Positions 53,215-62,025 of a stretch of DNA of 64,000 bases are shown here, in pieces. The stretch is taken from NCBI GenBank assembly GCA_963780545.1, contig CAWACK010000010.1:62001-126000 (forward strand), given 5' to 3'. Made by a program: the position numbers and the translations under genes. The stretch is from UBA8941 sp963780545 (GTDB taxonomy: Archaea > Thermoproteota > Bathyarchaeia > TCS64). The notes below the pieces were generated by a model. The model was not told the DNA's origin, made no database searches, and was given only the letters and a program-made list of their open reading frames with translations. The stretch's first letter is position 1. Every line of letters begins with the position of its first letter.

Positions 53215-54948
53215 TTACCAACCGAGAGCATAGCTGTCACCAGTTCGGGGACTGGCTCCACCGTATTTCACGCCGGTCTGGGGGTCAAATCTTATAGCTA
53301 GACACCTGCCATGGCTCCAGGGCTCATCAACTACGATTTTGTGACCTTTAGCCCTTAAACCCTCAACCACCGCATCCGTTATTTGGGGTTCGATGTGGAG
53401 CTCGTTTGGATGAACGGTTTTCGGCCAGAAGCTTCCAGGGAAATGGTTGGTGTGGACAGTTGGCTTATCTAGGGCTAACTGGACGTCCATGTCGAAGTCA
53501 ACGTAGTTGAGGAAGAACTGGCTAGTCCACTGGTCCTGCCCATCGCCACCAGGCGTTCCATAAACCATGTAAGGTTCACTCTCCCTCATGACCAGGCTCG
53601 GTGTGAGTGTGATCCGAGGTTTCTTCCCGGGCTCGAGGCAGTTGGGGTTCCCCGTCTTAAGATCGAACTGCTGGGCACGTGTCCCCATACAGAATCCTAG
53701 GCCTGGCACAAGGGGGCTCGTCCTTATCCATCCTCCACTCGGTGTAGCGGAGATCATGTTTCCCATCGAGTCCACTGACTCGAGGTGAACTGTGTCACCT
53801 TCCAGGAAGCTTCTTCGAGTCGTTCGCTCAAGTCTGATCGGGTTTACATGACCAGGCCTAAGTAGTGTTGACGCCTCATCAGGATCCACCAACTCACGCC
53901 TCTCGTCGGCATAGTCTTTAGACAGCAGCATCTTCATAGGAACATCTGCGAATTCAGGGTCACCATAATAATATTCACGGTCAGCATAGGCGAGCTTTGC
54001 GCACTCCGTCCATGTGTGAATGTACTCGATGCTGTTATGCCCCATTGCGTTGAGGTCATAACCCTCAAGGAGGTTATAGAACTCCAGCTGGACTGGACCC
54101 TGGGTCCATGGGCCACACTTGTAGACGTCAAGGCCTCGATAGGTACTCGAGACTGGATCCTCAATACTTGCATGATAATACGCTAAGTCCTCGAGGGCCA
54201 TGAGACCGGTGTGCTCCTGGCCGTAGACATCGCGGCACCTGAATGCGTCCATGAAGTTGATTATGGCCTCAGCTATTGGGCCCCTGTAGAAATGGTCTCG
54301 ACACGCCGAAATACCCGCGGATCTACCGACCTTCCTTTCACTTCTTTCGAGATCAGCTACCTTCCTGAATGTCCGAGCCCAGTCGTGATTGGTGAACACC
54401 TGGCCTGTATGTGGCGGTTTCCCTCCTGGAAGATAAACTGCTGCAGATGTTGGCCACTCTTTCTTGAAGCGCTCCTCTGAAAGCTCCAAACTGCGTACCA
54501 TAGATTGTTGCATCGGGTAGCCTTCTGAAGCTATTCTAATGTTTGGTTCGAGGCAGTCTGCGAGGCTGAATGTTCCGTATATATCTAGGGTCATTAGCCA
54601 AGCATCGAAGGCCCCCGGGACCACTGCAGGGGTGAAGCCATCCTCGGGGATGAGGTCGTAGTCATGGTCTTTGAACCATTGAACGTTGGCTTTCTTAGGG
54701 GCTGGGCCTGAGCCGTTAATGGCGAGTATCTTCTCTTCATCGGAGAGATAAAGTAACACGGGAACCTCTCCAGCTATACCTACGAGGTCCGGTTTCGTGA
54801 GGGTGAGGGTAAACCACATGCTTACTGCGGCATCTACTACGTTTCCTCCTCGCTTGAGAACATGATGTCCAACCTCTGTGGCGAGGTAGTGGCTCGATGT
54901 TACCATGCCATTGGTGCCCATTATGACTGGACGGGTCGTGAACTCCAT
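53215..54948 (-). CDS. Gamma-glutamyltransferase family protein
   Basis: 577 residues from the ATG at 54948. The frame stays open upstream for 60 codons, but those overlap the 5' neighbour's end and do not resemble the family, so they are excluded. VTSSHYLATEVGHHVLKRGGN and the autocatalytic nucleophile Thr386 (GDTVHLESVD) mark GGT; the canonical motif is TTHFS, so the substrate pocket is altered. FCMGTRAQQFDL and KPRITLTPSLV match the large-subunit end. It hydrolyses gamma-glutamyl bonds or related amides. No signal peptide is visible. Confidence 0.88.
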   Translation of the reverse strand: MEFTTRPVIMGTNGMVTSSHYLATEVGHHVLKRGGNVVDAAVSMWFTLTLTKPDLVGIAGEVPVLLYLSDEEKILAINGSGPAPKKANVQWFKDHDYDLIPEDGFTPAVVPGAFDAWLMTLDIYGTFSLADCLEPNIRIASEGYPMQQSMVRSLELSEERFKKEWPTSAAVYLPGGKPPHTGQVFTNHDWARTFRKVADLERSERKVGRSAGISACRDHFYRGPIAEAIINFMDAFRCRDVYGQEHTGLMALEDLAYYHASIEDPVSSTYRGLDVYKCGPWTQGPVQLEFYNLLEGYDLNAMGHNSIEYIHTWTECAKLAYADREYYYGDPEFADVPMKMLLSKDYADERRELVDPDEASTLLRPGHVNPIRLERTTRRSFLEGDTVHLESVDSMGNMISATPSGGWIRTSPLVPGLGFCMGTRAQQFDLKTGNPNCLEPGKKPRITLTPSLVMRESEPYMVYGTPGGDGQDQWTSQFFLNYVDFDMDVQLALDKPTVHTNHFPGSFWPKTVHPNELHIEPQITDAVVEGLRAKGHKIVVDEPWSHGRCLAIRFDPQTGVKYGGASPRTGDSYALGW

Positions 54949-55054
54949 GTTTGAATCTGCGGCTTGGTGATATTTAGTGTATGAGCGTTGGATAAGAGGA
55001 GAATAGCTATGGATGATAAAAGAGAATTGAAAAAAGGGAATATAACTTTCTTGT

Positions 55055-56245
55055 TTAAACGACGAATATCTCCCGTGGCGTTTTATGGAGCCTAACGGCA
55101 CTCGAGCCGGTGACCAGATAGTTATCACAGCAAAAGGCGTAAGCGTTCTTGGTCAAAGTTATCGGGTGGATTACTATGTTCATGTTTCTCTTAATCATCA
55201 TAGTCTCCTCGGGCCTTATACCGGGGCGCTCAACGAGGTCATAGCCCTGGCCATGTGAGTGTATTCTCCCTTCGGGAGGGTACCCCATTCCAGCAAGGAG
55301 TTTATTGTGAGCCTCGAAGAGTTCATTGGGCTTAGCATCCGGCATTAAGAGCTCAGCGCCCTTGTCCTGGGCCTCGACGGCGTCGTCCCAAACTTTCAGC
55401 AATTCGCTTGGGGCCTCACCTATACAGGCGGTTCTCCCTAACTCACCGTAGAATCCGCTTGGACCGTTTACCTCAATCATAACACAGACTTGGTCACCGC
55501 GCTGTAGCGTCCGGTTCTGGAAGAAGGCACGCACCTGCCCCGCGGGCTTCCCAGCTGGTGCTGAGCCTATGCTGATTAGGTGCTCCTCGCTACCTAAGTC
55601 CGTGGAGATCCACTGGATGAAGGATCTGAGTTCGTACTCCCGAACTCCTGGTCGGATGTAGGCTAGTGTTGCACCCCACACCTTGTCTTGGAGTTCGATC
55701 GTCTTCTTAATGAGTTCAATCTCCTCATTGCTCTTCACGGCCTTGATCTTGTCCACAGTGTCTGTGGCATCGCTTACCTTCACCCCTTCTAGGCTAGTCA
55801 TCAGGTTCTCGTGGAATGTAGCGGACATCGAGGCCTTTCCCACGAGACCTACCGACTTCGCCTTCTCCTCCTTAAGTGCCTTCGTGACAGCGTCGGCCTC
55901 CATCTTGTTGGTGAAGTTTAGAGTAGGTAGGTAGGGGAGGGCAACTCTCTCCTTGACTCCGTAAAGTGCCCATTCTGGAGGAGTCATGGGGAGTGGCTTC
56001 CCTCCGTGGCTCACTATGATGATACCCCCGTCTATTGGGAAGACAACTGACATAGGGTACCCGTTCTCGGCCGGTATGTCTGTGAAGTAGCGCACATAGC
56101 CGCCAAGGTACAGGTTGCTATTTTGCATAACAAGGCAGTCTAGACCCTCTTTTCCCATCGCATTTCTGACCGCCGTCCAGCGCCTCTCAAGCTCGCTTCT
56201 CGAAACAGGTTCCCTAAGTCTCTCTTTTCTCAGATCTTCGGACAT
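55055..56245 (-). CDS. M24 pita-bread-fold protein (creatinase/Xaa-Pro peptidase-like) lacking metal ligands
   Basis: 396 residues. The N-terminal creatinase-like domain (RWTAVRNAMGKEGLDCLVM) and the C-terminal pita-bread domain (TVDKIKAVKSNEEIELIKK) are complete. The metal ligands of true aminopeptidases are altered: the first Asp position reads MIEVNGP, the second FYGELGRTA, and the EPG site reads VIHPI. Only the His of SHGQGYD remains. It is therefore probably a metal-independent hydrolase like creatinase or ectoine hydrolase, not a classic prolidase. It lies between two GGT genes, suggesting a shared substrate. Confidence 0.85.
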   Translation of the reverse strand: MSEDLRKERLREPVSRSELERRWTAVRNAMGKEGLDCLVMQNSNLYLGGYVRYFTDIPAENGYPMSVVFPIDGGIIIVSHGGKPLPMTPPEWALYGVKERVALPYLPTLNFTNKMEADAVTKALKEEKAKSVGLVGKASMSATFHENLMTSLEGVKVSDATDTVDKIKAVKSNEEIELIKKTIELQDKVWGATLAYIRPGVREYELRSFIQWISTDLGSEEHLISIGSAPAGKPAGQVRAFFQNRTLQRGDQVCVMIEVNGPSGFYGELGRTACIGEAPSELLKVWDDAVEAQDKGAELLMPDAKPNELFEAHNKLLAGMGYPPEGRIHSHGQGYDLVERPGIRPEETMMIKRNMNIVIHPITLTKNAYAFCCDNYLVTGSSAVRLHKTPREIFVV

Positions 56246-56388
56246 GTCTTTACTCTCAATAACTCTACATCCACTATAAGTAAATAGAAGGCGATCCCCG
56301 CTAGCGATGAGGTAGCATTCATAGCGAAGGAAACTGTATTAAAGGTAGGCTAAATTCTAAAAGGACTATTCGAAATCACAATATGATG

Positions 56389-58227
56389 TTAAAACCCGAG
56401 GGCAGTTGACCTTCTGAAGAGGTCCACGCCGCCCCTTAGATACCCTTTTTCTCGATCAATCAGCACAGCGGATGGGCGAGCAAATGCCGACATCCCAGGT
56501 CCCTCCTCAACTACAATGACTTTGTGGCCTTTTTCCTCAAGAGTTTTGGCCACTTCGAAAGGAATCCTCGAGTCGATGAGGGTCTTAAGCCCGCTAGCGT
56601 CGACTGTCGGAGCAGCTACTGCCTCTTGCGGACCCATACCAAACTCAATCACGTTGAGGACAACTTGGAGATTTCTACTGATTATCCTCCTTGAACCCGG
56701 AGCCCCCTGTAACAAGAGGGGCCGACCATCCTTTAAGACCATGAGTGGCGCCATGTTCATCAGTGGCCTTTTCCACCCCGCAACGGAGTTCGGGTAACCG
56801 GGCTTCGGGACAAACCATCCCATTGCTGAGGTTAAGTAGAGGCCGGTGCCTTGCGGTGTTACTCCAGATTGAAATCCGGGTGTATGGGTACAACAAATAG
56901 CGTTTCCATAGGAGTCTACGGCATTGAAGTGCGTAGTTTCCCCTATGCCTGATGCATAGGTCGATTTGGTGCGTTGAACTTTACCCCCCTGATGGTTCCA
57001 GGGGTCATGGATGGGGTTACCTAGGTACTTGGTCCACGGCTCGGCTACTTCATCTTGTTTTAAAACTGTTTCTTTATCTCCTATGAGGCGCGAAATGTCC
57101 CTTGCGTAGGATTTAGAAAGCATACCTTCAAGGGGGACCTCGGCGACCTCCCAGTCGCCTAGAAAACTGTAACGATCAGCGAAGGCATGTCTGCTTGCCT
57201 CAACGAGTATGTGGAGGTACTCGGCGGAGTTGTGGTCATATGACGCTAGATCGAAGCACTCCAGGATATTAAGAGTCTCAGAGACGGTAATACCTCCACT
57301 AGGTGTAGGAACCGTAGCGACTTCGAGACCACGATAATTTACACTGAGTGGCTTTGAGACGATGGGGGTGTATGAGGCAAGATCCTCCCGCGTGAGTATT
57401 CCTCCCCTCTTTCTCACCGTATTTACAACAGCATCAGCCACATCCCCTTTGTAGACGAAGCTAGGGCCTTCCGAGGAGATTCTTCTCAATAGCCTACCTA
57501 GATTGGGCTGAATGATCCTTGTGTCGGGGCTCGGCGGATATCCACCTGGGTACCATGAAGCCTCAACCTCTGGGCTCAGCCTCCCTTCCCTCATCATGAT
57601 GGCGAGGATCAGCGCCTGATCCCATCCGAGGTTGAAACCACCTGAGGCTAGGTTGACGGAGGGTTCCATGACCTTTGAGAGGGGCAACAGGCCGAAGAGT
57701 TCGTGAGCCATACAGAGACCCGCTAGGGTAGCGGGTATGGTCACAGCCTTAGCACCCACAGAGTTCTCGTTTCTCTTCACATCGAAGATCTTCGTCCCGC
57801 CAGCCTGTGCCTCCCCTATTACCTCAAACATGTCAGGTGTAGCGCCCCTAGGTGCCCTTGTGTTGAAATCTATCGCTTTGACTTGATCTTCCTCGGCGTT
57901 AAAGATGAGCATGAAGCCGAGACCCGCTAGGGAGGCCAGGTAAGGCTCGAGAACCGTGTTGCAGAACCCCATCGCTACACCTGAGTCAACGGCGTTCCCA
58001 CCATCTCTAAGTAACTTAAGTCCAGCTTCTGCGGAATAGGGGGTCGAGGCTGTGACTATCCCTTTGCTAGATGACACCTCATCCTTTTCGAACCTGAGTG
58101 AACTTGTCAGGGGATCCACCGTAGTGAAAATCTTCTTACAGGTGAAGAAACTTTCCGCATAAACCTGCGTGACATCTAACCCAGATAAGAATGTGCCATA
58201 TGTACCTAGTTCAGCGTACACGCGCAC
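56389..58227 (-). CDS. Gamma-glutamyltransferase family protein (second copy)
   Basis: 612 residues from a GTG at 58227, but this start falls in a GCGTACACGCGCAC tract and the first 37 residues do not resemble GGT. A GTG at codon 38 (58116) may be the true start. ASTPYSAEAGLKLLRDGGNAV, the nucleophile Thr432 in GETTHFNAVD and PLMVLKDGRPLLLQGAPGS are standard, so this copy has the more normal active site. It is not a recent duplicate of the gene at 53215. It probably salvages gamma-glutamyl compounds. Confidence 0.88.
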   Translation of the reverse strand: MRVYAELGTYGTFLSGLDVTQVYAESFFTCKKIFTTVDPLTSSLRFEKDEVSSSKGIVTASTPYSAEAGLKLLRDGGNAVDSGVAMGFCNTVLEPYLASLAGLGFMLIFNAEEDQVKAIDFNTRAPRGATPDMFEVIGEAQAGGTKIFDVKRNENSVGAKAVTIPATLAGLCMAHELFGLLPLSKVMEPSVNLASGGFNLGWDQALILAIMMREGRLSPEVEASWYPGGYPPSPDTRIIQPNLGRLLRRISSEGPSFVYKGDVADAVVNTVRKRGGILTREDLASYTPIVSKPLSVNYRGLEVATVPTPSGGITVSETLNILECFDLASYDHNSAEYLHILVEASRHAFADRYSFLGDWEVAEVPLEGMLSKSYARDISRLIGDKETVLKQDEVAEPWTKYLGNPIHDPWNHQGGKVQRTKSTYASGIGETTHFNAVDSYGNAICCTHTPGFQSGVTPQGTGLYLTSAMGWFVPKPGYPNSVAGWKRPLMNMAPLMVLKDGRPLLLQGAPGSRRIISRNLQVVLNVIEFGMGPQEAVAAPTVDASGLKTLIDSRIPFEVAKTLEEKGHKVIVVEEGPGMSAFARPSAVLIDREKGYLRGGVDLFRRSTALGF

Positions 58228-58370
58228 CTTAGCTAGATTTTGAGAGTCTAATGCACTCCATCACCTGAACAAAGCGGCGTTAGTATTCTTCAACTTCGAC
58301 AATGATCTCCAATAAAGAGGAGGCTCACTGGGCGCAAAGTGTTAAATCCGCGCGTATTTTTTGAATTTCC

Positions 58371-59144
58371 ATGAAGCTAAAAGGTAAAGTAGCCTTGGTT
58401 ACGGGCGGATCACGTGGCTTAGGTAAAGAGATAGCTCTTACACTGGCACGTGAAGGAGCTTGGGTCGCGGTAAACTACATAAATGGCGCAAAAGAAGCGG
58501 AAGAAGTCGTTGAGGAGATCAAATTCAATGGCGGTGAAGCCAAGAAGATAATGGCTGATGTGTCGCAGAGAACTCAAGTTAAAATGATGGTGGATGAAGT
58601 AATCAAATCCTATGGCAAACTCGACATACTCATCAACAACGCCGGAATTTTAATTCCAACAAACCTTATGGAAACGAGCGAAGAGGATTGGGACAGAGTA
58701 ATGGCGGTTAATCTCAAAGGGCCGTTTCTGTGCACTCAAGAGGCAGCGAAGCACATGATCCAAAGGAGATACGGTAAGGTTATCAACACCTCATCGATAT
58801 CCGGGCTAGGCTGCGCTCCAACGGGCGAAGGCGCGTACGGATGCACAAAAGCCGGACTCATTGCCCTTACCTCCATTACAGCACAGGAGCTCGGCCCGAT
58901 GGGTATAAATGTGAATGCGATTGCTCCCGGATGGATCCAAACTGACATGACAAGCGGTAAGAGCAAAGGAAACGCGGACGAAGTTAACAAGAGAAAGGCG
59001 GAGTTGGCGGCTATGCGGAGAATAGGTAATCCTAAAGACGTCGCAAATGTGGTGTTATTTCTTGCATCGGATGATTCAAGCTTCATCACGGGGCAGGTCA
59101 TAGTCATTGATGGAGGCAGAGTGGACTTCGTCAGCCACGCTTAA
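58371..59144 (+). CDS. SDR-family oxidoreductase (FabG-like)
   Basis: 257 residues. VALVTGGSRGLGKEIALT (cofactor), DILINNAG, INTSSISG (catalytic Ser) and YGCTKAGLIAL (Tyr/Lys) are all canonical, followed by PGWIQTDMT. The enzyme is a classical NAD(P)H-dependent ketoacyl-ACP reductase-like or sugar/alcohol dehydrogenase. It lies opposite to the peptidase genes and has its own promoter, so it need not take part in peptide use. Confidence 0.9.
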   Translation: MKLKGKVALVTGGSRGLGKEIALTLAREGAWVAVNYINGAKEAEEVVEEIKFNGGEAKKIMADVSQRTQVKMMVDEVIKSYGKLDILINNAGILIPTNLMETSEEDWDRVMAVNLKGPFLCTQEAAKHMIQRRYGKVINTSSISGLGCAPTGEGAYGCTKAGLIALTSITAQELGPMGINVNAIAPGWIQTDMTSGKSKGNADEVNKRKAELAAMRRIGNPKDVANVVLFLASDDSSFITGQVIVIDGGRVDFVSHA

Positions 59145-59150
59145 TTGATA

Positions 59151-59184
59151 ATATGTGTACGTGCACGAAGGCGCACGCATACGC
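59151..59184. other. Paired alternating purine-pyrimidine tracts
   Basis: ATATGTGTACGTGCACG (17 bases, 59151-59167) and GCGCACGCATACGC (14 bases, 59171-59184) lie just after the SDR stop and before the convergent M20 peptidase. It is the longest such tract in the window. It could end both convergent transcripts or adopt Z-DNA; unproven. Confidence 0.5.
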
Positions 59185-59227
59185 CTGATCGAAAAAAGGA
59201 CTGTTTTAAATGGTTTCCAGCTTAGTC

Positions 59228-60391
59228 TCAATTGAGGTAACGGACAGCCATCATCACATACATCATGCTCACGGGTGGAAGCCACTCGAGCTTCACATAC
59301 TCGTTGGCGCCATGGGCATCACCCCTCTGTGGGCCTAAATGGACACAGGGTATACCTTTCTCTCCCTGGAAGATGTTCGCGTTCGTGATCCCGTAGGCGT
59401 ACTCGTAGAGAGGTGACCTACCCATAACTTCGCGGTATACACTGTCGAGGGTTTTCATAATCAGCTCATCCTTAGAGCAGGTGTATGGCTCATATTTTGG
59501 GGGCTTGACCTTGACCTCGACTTCAGACTTGAGCTTAAGGGAGTCTATTAGGTTTCTCATATCATCGAGCGCGTACTGGTTAGTCTCCCCCGGGACAAGA
59601 AGTCTGTTGACCTCGAAGCGAGCTGAAGCTGGGACCACAACGGAGTATATTTGATATCCTCCATCGAACTTGAGCGTACAGTATGTCCCCCTCCCAAACT
59701 CGCTGTGTCTCTTGAGCTGTAACTTATCGAGGTTAGCGACTATCTTTGCGGCGTCCTCGACAGCGTTGACTCCGAGGTGGGGGCGGAAGCCATGCGCGGC
59801 CTTACCTTTCACAGTTACATCGTAGAGGACCTTACCCGTCAATCCGAGGGGAATGGGCTTCGTCTCGTCTCCACAGTAGCTGTATGTGAGAACAATAGCG
59901 TCGAGGGTCCTCCACCTCTCATCCTTCATCATCGCCCAGGCGCCGATGTCGGTTGCCTCCTGATCGACGACGAGGCTGAAGCTGAGCTCCCCAGGGAATC
60001 TGTGACCACTATTCACGACAGCACGGAGCATATTGAGAGTGCACGCTATTCCACTCTTCATGTCGCAGGCTCCTCGACCATAGATTTTGCCATCCTTGAT
60101 AACCGCTTTAAAGGGGTCACTAACCCAGTCCTCGCCTGCTGGGACGGTGTCGCTGTGGGCGTTGAAGTTGAGGCGTTTACTCGGCCTCGACCCTCTGAGG
60201 ACGCCGTAGAGGTTGGGTCTCTTCGCCTCGATGTATTTGAGTTCGGTGTCGAAGCCATAACCCTCGAGCTTATCCTTGACGTATAGACTGAGCGCCTCTT
60301 CATCCCCAGTGACGCTGGGTATCCCAATCATCTCCTCGGTGAGTCGAATAGTGTAGGAGTCATCGAGCTTACGGAGGATGTCCTCAATCAT
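59228..60391 (-). CDS. M20-family metallopeptidase/deacylase (ArgE/DapE type)
   Basis: 387 residues. LNFNAHSDTVPAGEDW (first metal His/Asp), GACDMKSGIACT (bridging Asp), VVDQEATDIGA (catalytic Glu region) and the C-terminal His in CVHLGPQRGDAHG are conserved. Members deacylate amino acids or hydrolyse dipeptides. It probably completes the peptide-scavenging set formed by M19, two GGTs and the M24-fold enzyme. Its own promoter is not obvious. Confidence 0.9.
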   Translation of the reverse strand: MIEDILRKLDDSYTIRLTEEMIGIPSVTGDEEALSLYVKDKLEGYGFDTELKYIEAKRPNLYGVLRGSRPSKRLNFNAHSDTVPAGEDWVSDPFKAVIKDGKIYGRGACDMKSGIACTLNMLRAVVNSGHRFPGELSFSLVVDQEATDIGAWAMMKDERWRTLDAIVLTYSYCGDETKPIPLGLTGKVLYDVTVKGKAAHGFRPHLGVNAVEDAAKIVANLDKLQLKRHSEFGRGTYCTLKFDGGYQIYSVVVPASARFEVNRLLVPGETNQYALDDMRNLIDSLKLKSEVEVKVKPPKYEPYTCSKDELIMKTLDSVYREVMGRSPLYEYAYGITNANIFQGEKGIPCVHLGPQRGDAHGANEYVKLEWLPPVSMMYVMMAVRYLN

Positions 60392-61012
60392 ATTGAGGAG
60401 AATAGGGGAACTCTTAGGAATAAGCTAATGGCTAATCGAAGAACTTAGTGAGCATAATGTTATTGGCCTTGCCAACTATAGGAAGCCAATAGAACTCGAT
60501 TAGCGCGTCTACGATAATTCCCATAGATTGAAAACCCTGATTCTAACCAGACAAACATGTAAAAATGAACGAAGATTGCCCTGAGCATCTCTTGAAATGT
60601 GGGGGCTCTTCGCCCCATCTCCAACTGCAGGTATTGGAGACCACCTTGAGGTGCAAATTGAATGTGAGATTTAGTTTTTTAAAAGCAAAATGGATGACGA
60701 ATACAGATGAAATTTTGCAATAATTCGTGAACGTATGGTAGCAGAGGCACTTGATAAACCAACTACGACCCCAAAGATTTGGGTGATCCACCACCAACAC
60801 TAAACGAGACATTAGCGAATGTTACAATAACCCAGTCGGATCTGTCGAGTTCTAACTCAACTAGTTCTAACTCAACTGGTTAAGCCCAAATCAAGCCATC
60901 AAGTAGTAAAACATCCAGGAAAATACTTAATCAATATTGAACAATTCAAGAAAAATATAGATAAGAGCACGATTGATGTTCCTTTATTAAGAAATGTCAC
61001 TGTATATTTTGG
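60392..61012. other. Long non-coding spacer with small repeats
   Basis: 621 bases without a convincing gene. A 52-codon plus-strand frame (60565-60723) and a longer minus-strand frame across the same DNA are both possible but carry no family likeness. A hairpin GGGGC-tcttc-GCCCC lies near 60602-60617. A 15-base unit AGTTCTAACTCAACT is repeated in tandem at 60848-60862 and 60863-60877. Confidence 0.4.
60848..60877. repeat. Two-copy 15-base tandem repeat
   Basis: AGTTCTAACTCAACT occurs twice head to tail without spacer, followed by GGTT. It is in a non-coding spacer and shows no further copies nearby. Slippage is the simplest origin. Confidence 0.7.
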
Positions 61013-61303
61013 TTACTCAGAAGTCGGTTTCTTTGTTCCCTTTACCAAGTTATCTAGTCCCTGATTCAAAGCGTCTAGAACACCCTGTTTAATACTGTCA
61101 TCAATTTTTGCCTCAAACTTTATGTACGGTGGCCCGCATCTGACTTGAAACAGCTCAATTTTATCAGAGTCTTTTGAGGCAATCTCCTTCTTTGCCGTTA
61201 TTGGGGATCCAGCTTCGATATCTTTGTCAAATTTGTACCCATTTTTCTCAAGGATCTTTATCACACACTCCATGTTTAGTTTGACTTCCATGTTCTTCAC
61301 CAA
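61013..61303 (-). CDS. Hypothetical protein, 96 residues
   Basis: A small alpha/beta protein with two cysteines (MECVIK, VRCGPPYIK) and many charged residues. The pattern EKNGYKFDKDIEAGSPITAKKE with IELFQVRCGPPYIKFEAK suggests a compact two-layer fold. No known motif. It has a coding look (biased codon third positions) and a sensible start, with alternative Met codons at residues 5 and 11. Confidence 0.55.
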   Translation of the reverse strand: MVKNMEVKLNMECVIKILEKNGYKFDKDIEAGSPITAKKEIASKDSDKIELFQVRCGPPYIKFEAKIDDSIKQGVLDALNQGLDNLVKGTKKPTSE

Positions 61304-61402
61304 TTGTTATTAGCCATCGGGTCTAATTGGCTTAATATCATCCCTGCTTTTTTACCTTCCATAAGTTGATCACTAAAACTCGATGATTTTGGGATGGGTC
61401 TC

Positions 61403-61567
61403 ATGAGTATTTTTGGTGAAATCACGCATGTTTTTCGAGTAATATATAAATGTAAAATCCCAAACATCTTTCGGGTTGTGTTAGAACATTTGGGAGAAAT
61501 AATACTGGATATCGATGACGAAACAGTAAAGCAGACGAGGGAAGCATTTAGAACACAAGGTCACTAA
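61403..61567 (+). CDS. 54-residue small protein, unknown
   Basis: The frame encodes MSIFGEITHVFRVIYK, then HLGEIILDIDDETVKQTREAF and ends in RTQGH. An in-frame ATG three codons upstream (61394) could also start it. The second half is an acidic helix. It precedes the frameshifted membrane protein by 28 bases in the same direction, and the two may be a functional pair. No family recognised. Confidence 0.45.
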   Translation: MSIFGEITHVFRVIYKCKIPNIFRVVLEHLGEIILDIDDETVKQTREAFRTQGH

Positions 61568-61595
61568 AACACAGATAGATCCTCAATTGACCAAT

Positions 61596-61929
61596 ATGAT
61601 CTTGGATCAGTTTGAGGGAATTGATAGTGAAGTGAGGAAGGAGACGATTGTTAGAGCTCTTCTGGCTTTTACATGGATGGAGAGGCTTTACTTCATCATC
61701 AGATCAGCACTTATGGGAGTTATGGGGGCTTGGTATAACTGCATTCATAGTTTTTCTGCTGGGCAAGGTTGACGCTATCCAGGTCATTGTGATTAGCATC
61801 ATCTCATTCATCGTCACACTGGCATTAACAAGGCTCCTCGACGCCCCGATGACTCGGGGTTCCAAGCAGATCGTATTGAACCTGTCACACCATAGAAGGC
61901 TTCGAACGCTTATTCTAGGTCACTTCTAA
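61596..61929 (+). pseudogene. Small two- to three-helix membrane protein, frameshifted at a G-run
   Basis: The first frame from the ATG at 61596 (a TTG at 61587 is an alternative) encodes MILDQFEGIDSEVRKE and the helix MERLYFIIRSALMGVMG, then loses phase. The next frame picks up with LGITAFIVFLLGKVDA and a second membrane stretch, ending LSHHRRLRTLILGHF. An extra G in the five-G run at 61725-61729 explains the shift, a typical place for a homopolymer error. Joined, the protein has about 110 residues. Confidence 0.6.
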
Positions 61930-61997
61930 CCACCTCACTTCATAAAAGCAGGCTCATAGAATTTTCCTTAATTATCTATACTAATCAAAAAAAGATC

Positions 61998-62008
61998 CAT
62001 ATATAATG
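61998..62008 (+). promoter_or_regulatory. TATA-like promoter of the TULIP-like gene
   Basis: CATATATAATG is centred about 24 bases upstream of the GTG at 62026. This spacing places the RNA start at the GTG and supports a leaderless transcript and that start codon. Confidence 0.55.
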
Positions 62009-62025
62009 CATCTATAAACAACTAA

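Noticed and set aside
54949..55128. Sixty-codon upstream extension of the first GGT
   Set aside because: It overlaps the end of the M24-fold gene, has no likeness to GGT N-termini, and a good ATG exists at 54948.
60543..60812. Minus-strand 89-codon frame
   Set aside because: Mixed composition with Phe/Cys/Trp runs, no domain and a poor start; also conflicts with a plus-strand frame of equal weakness.
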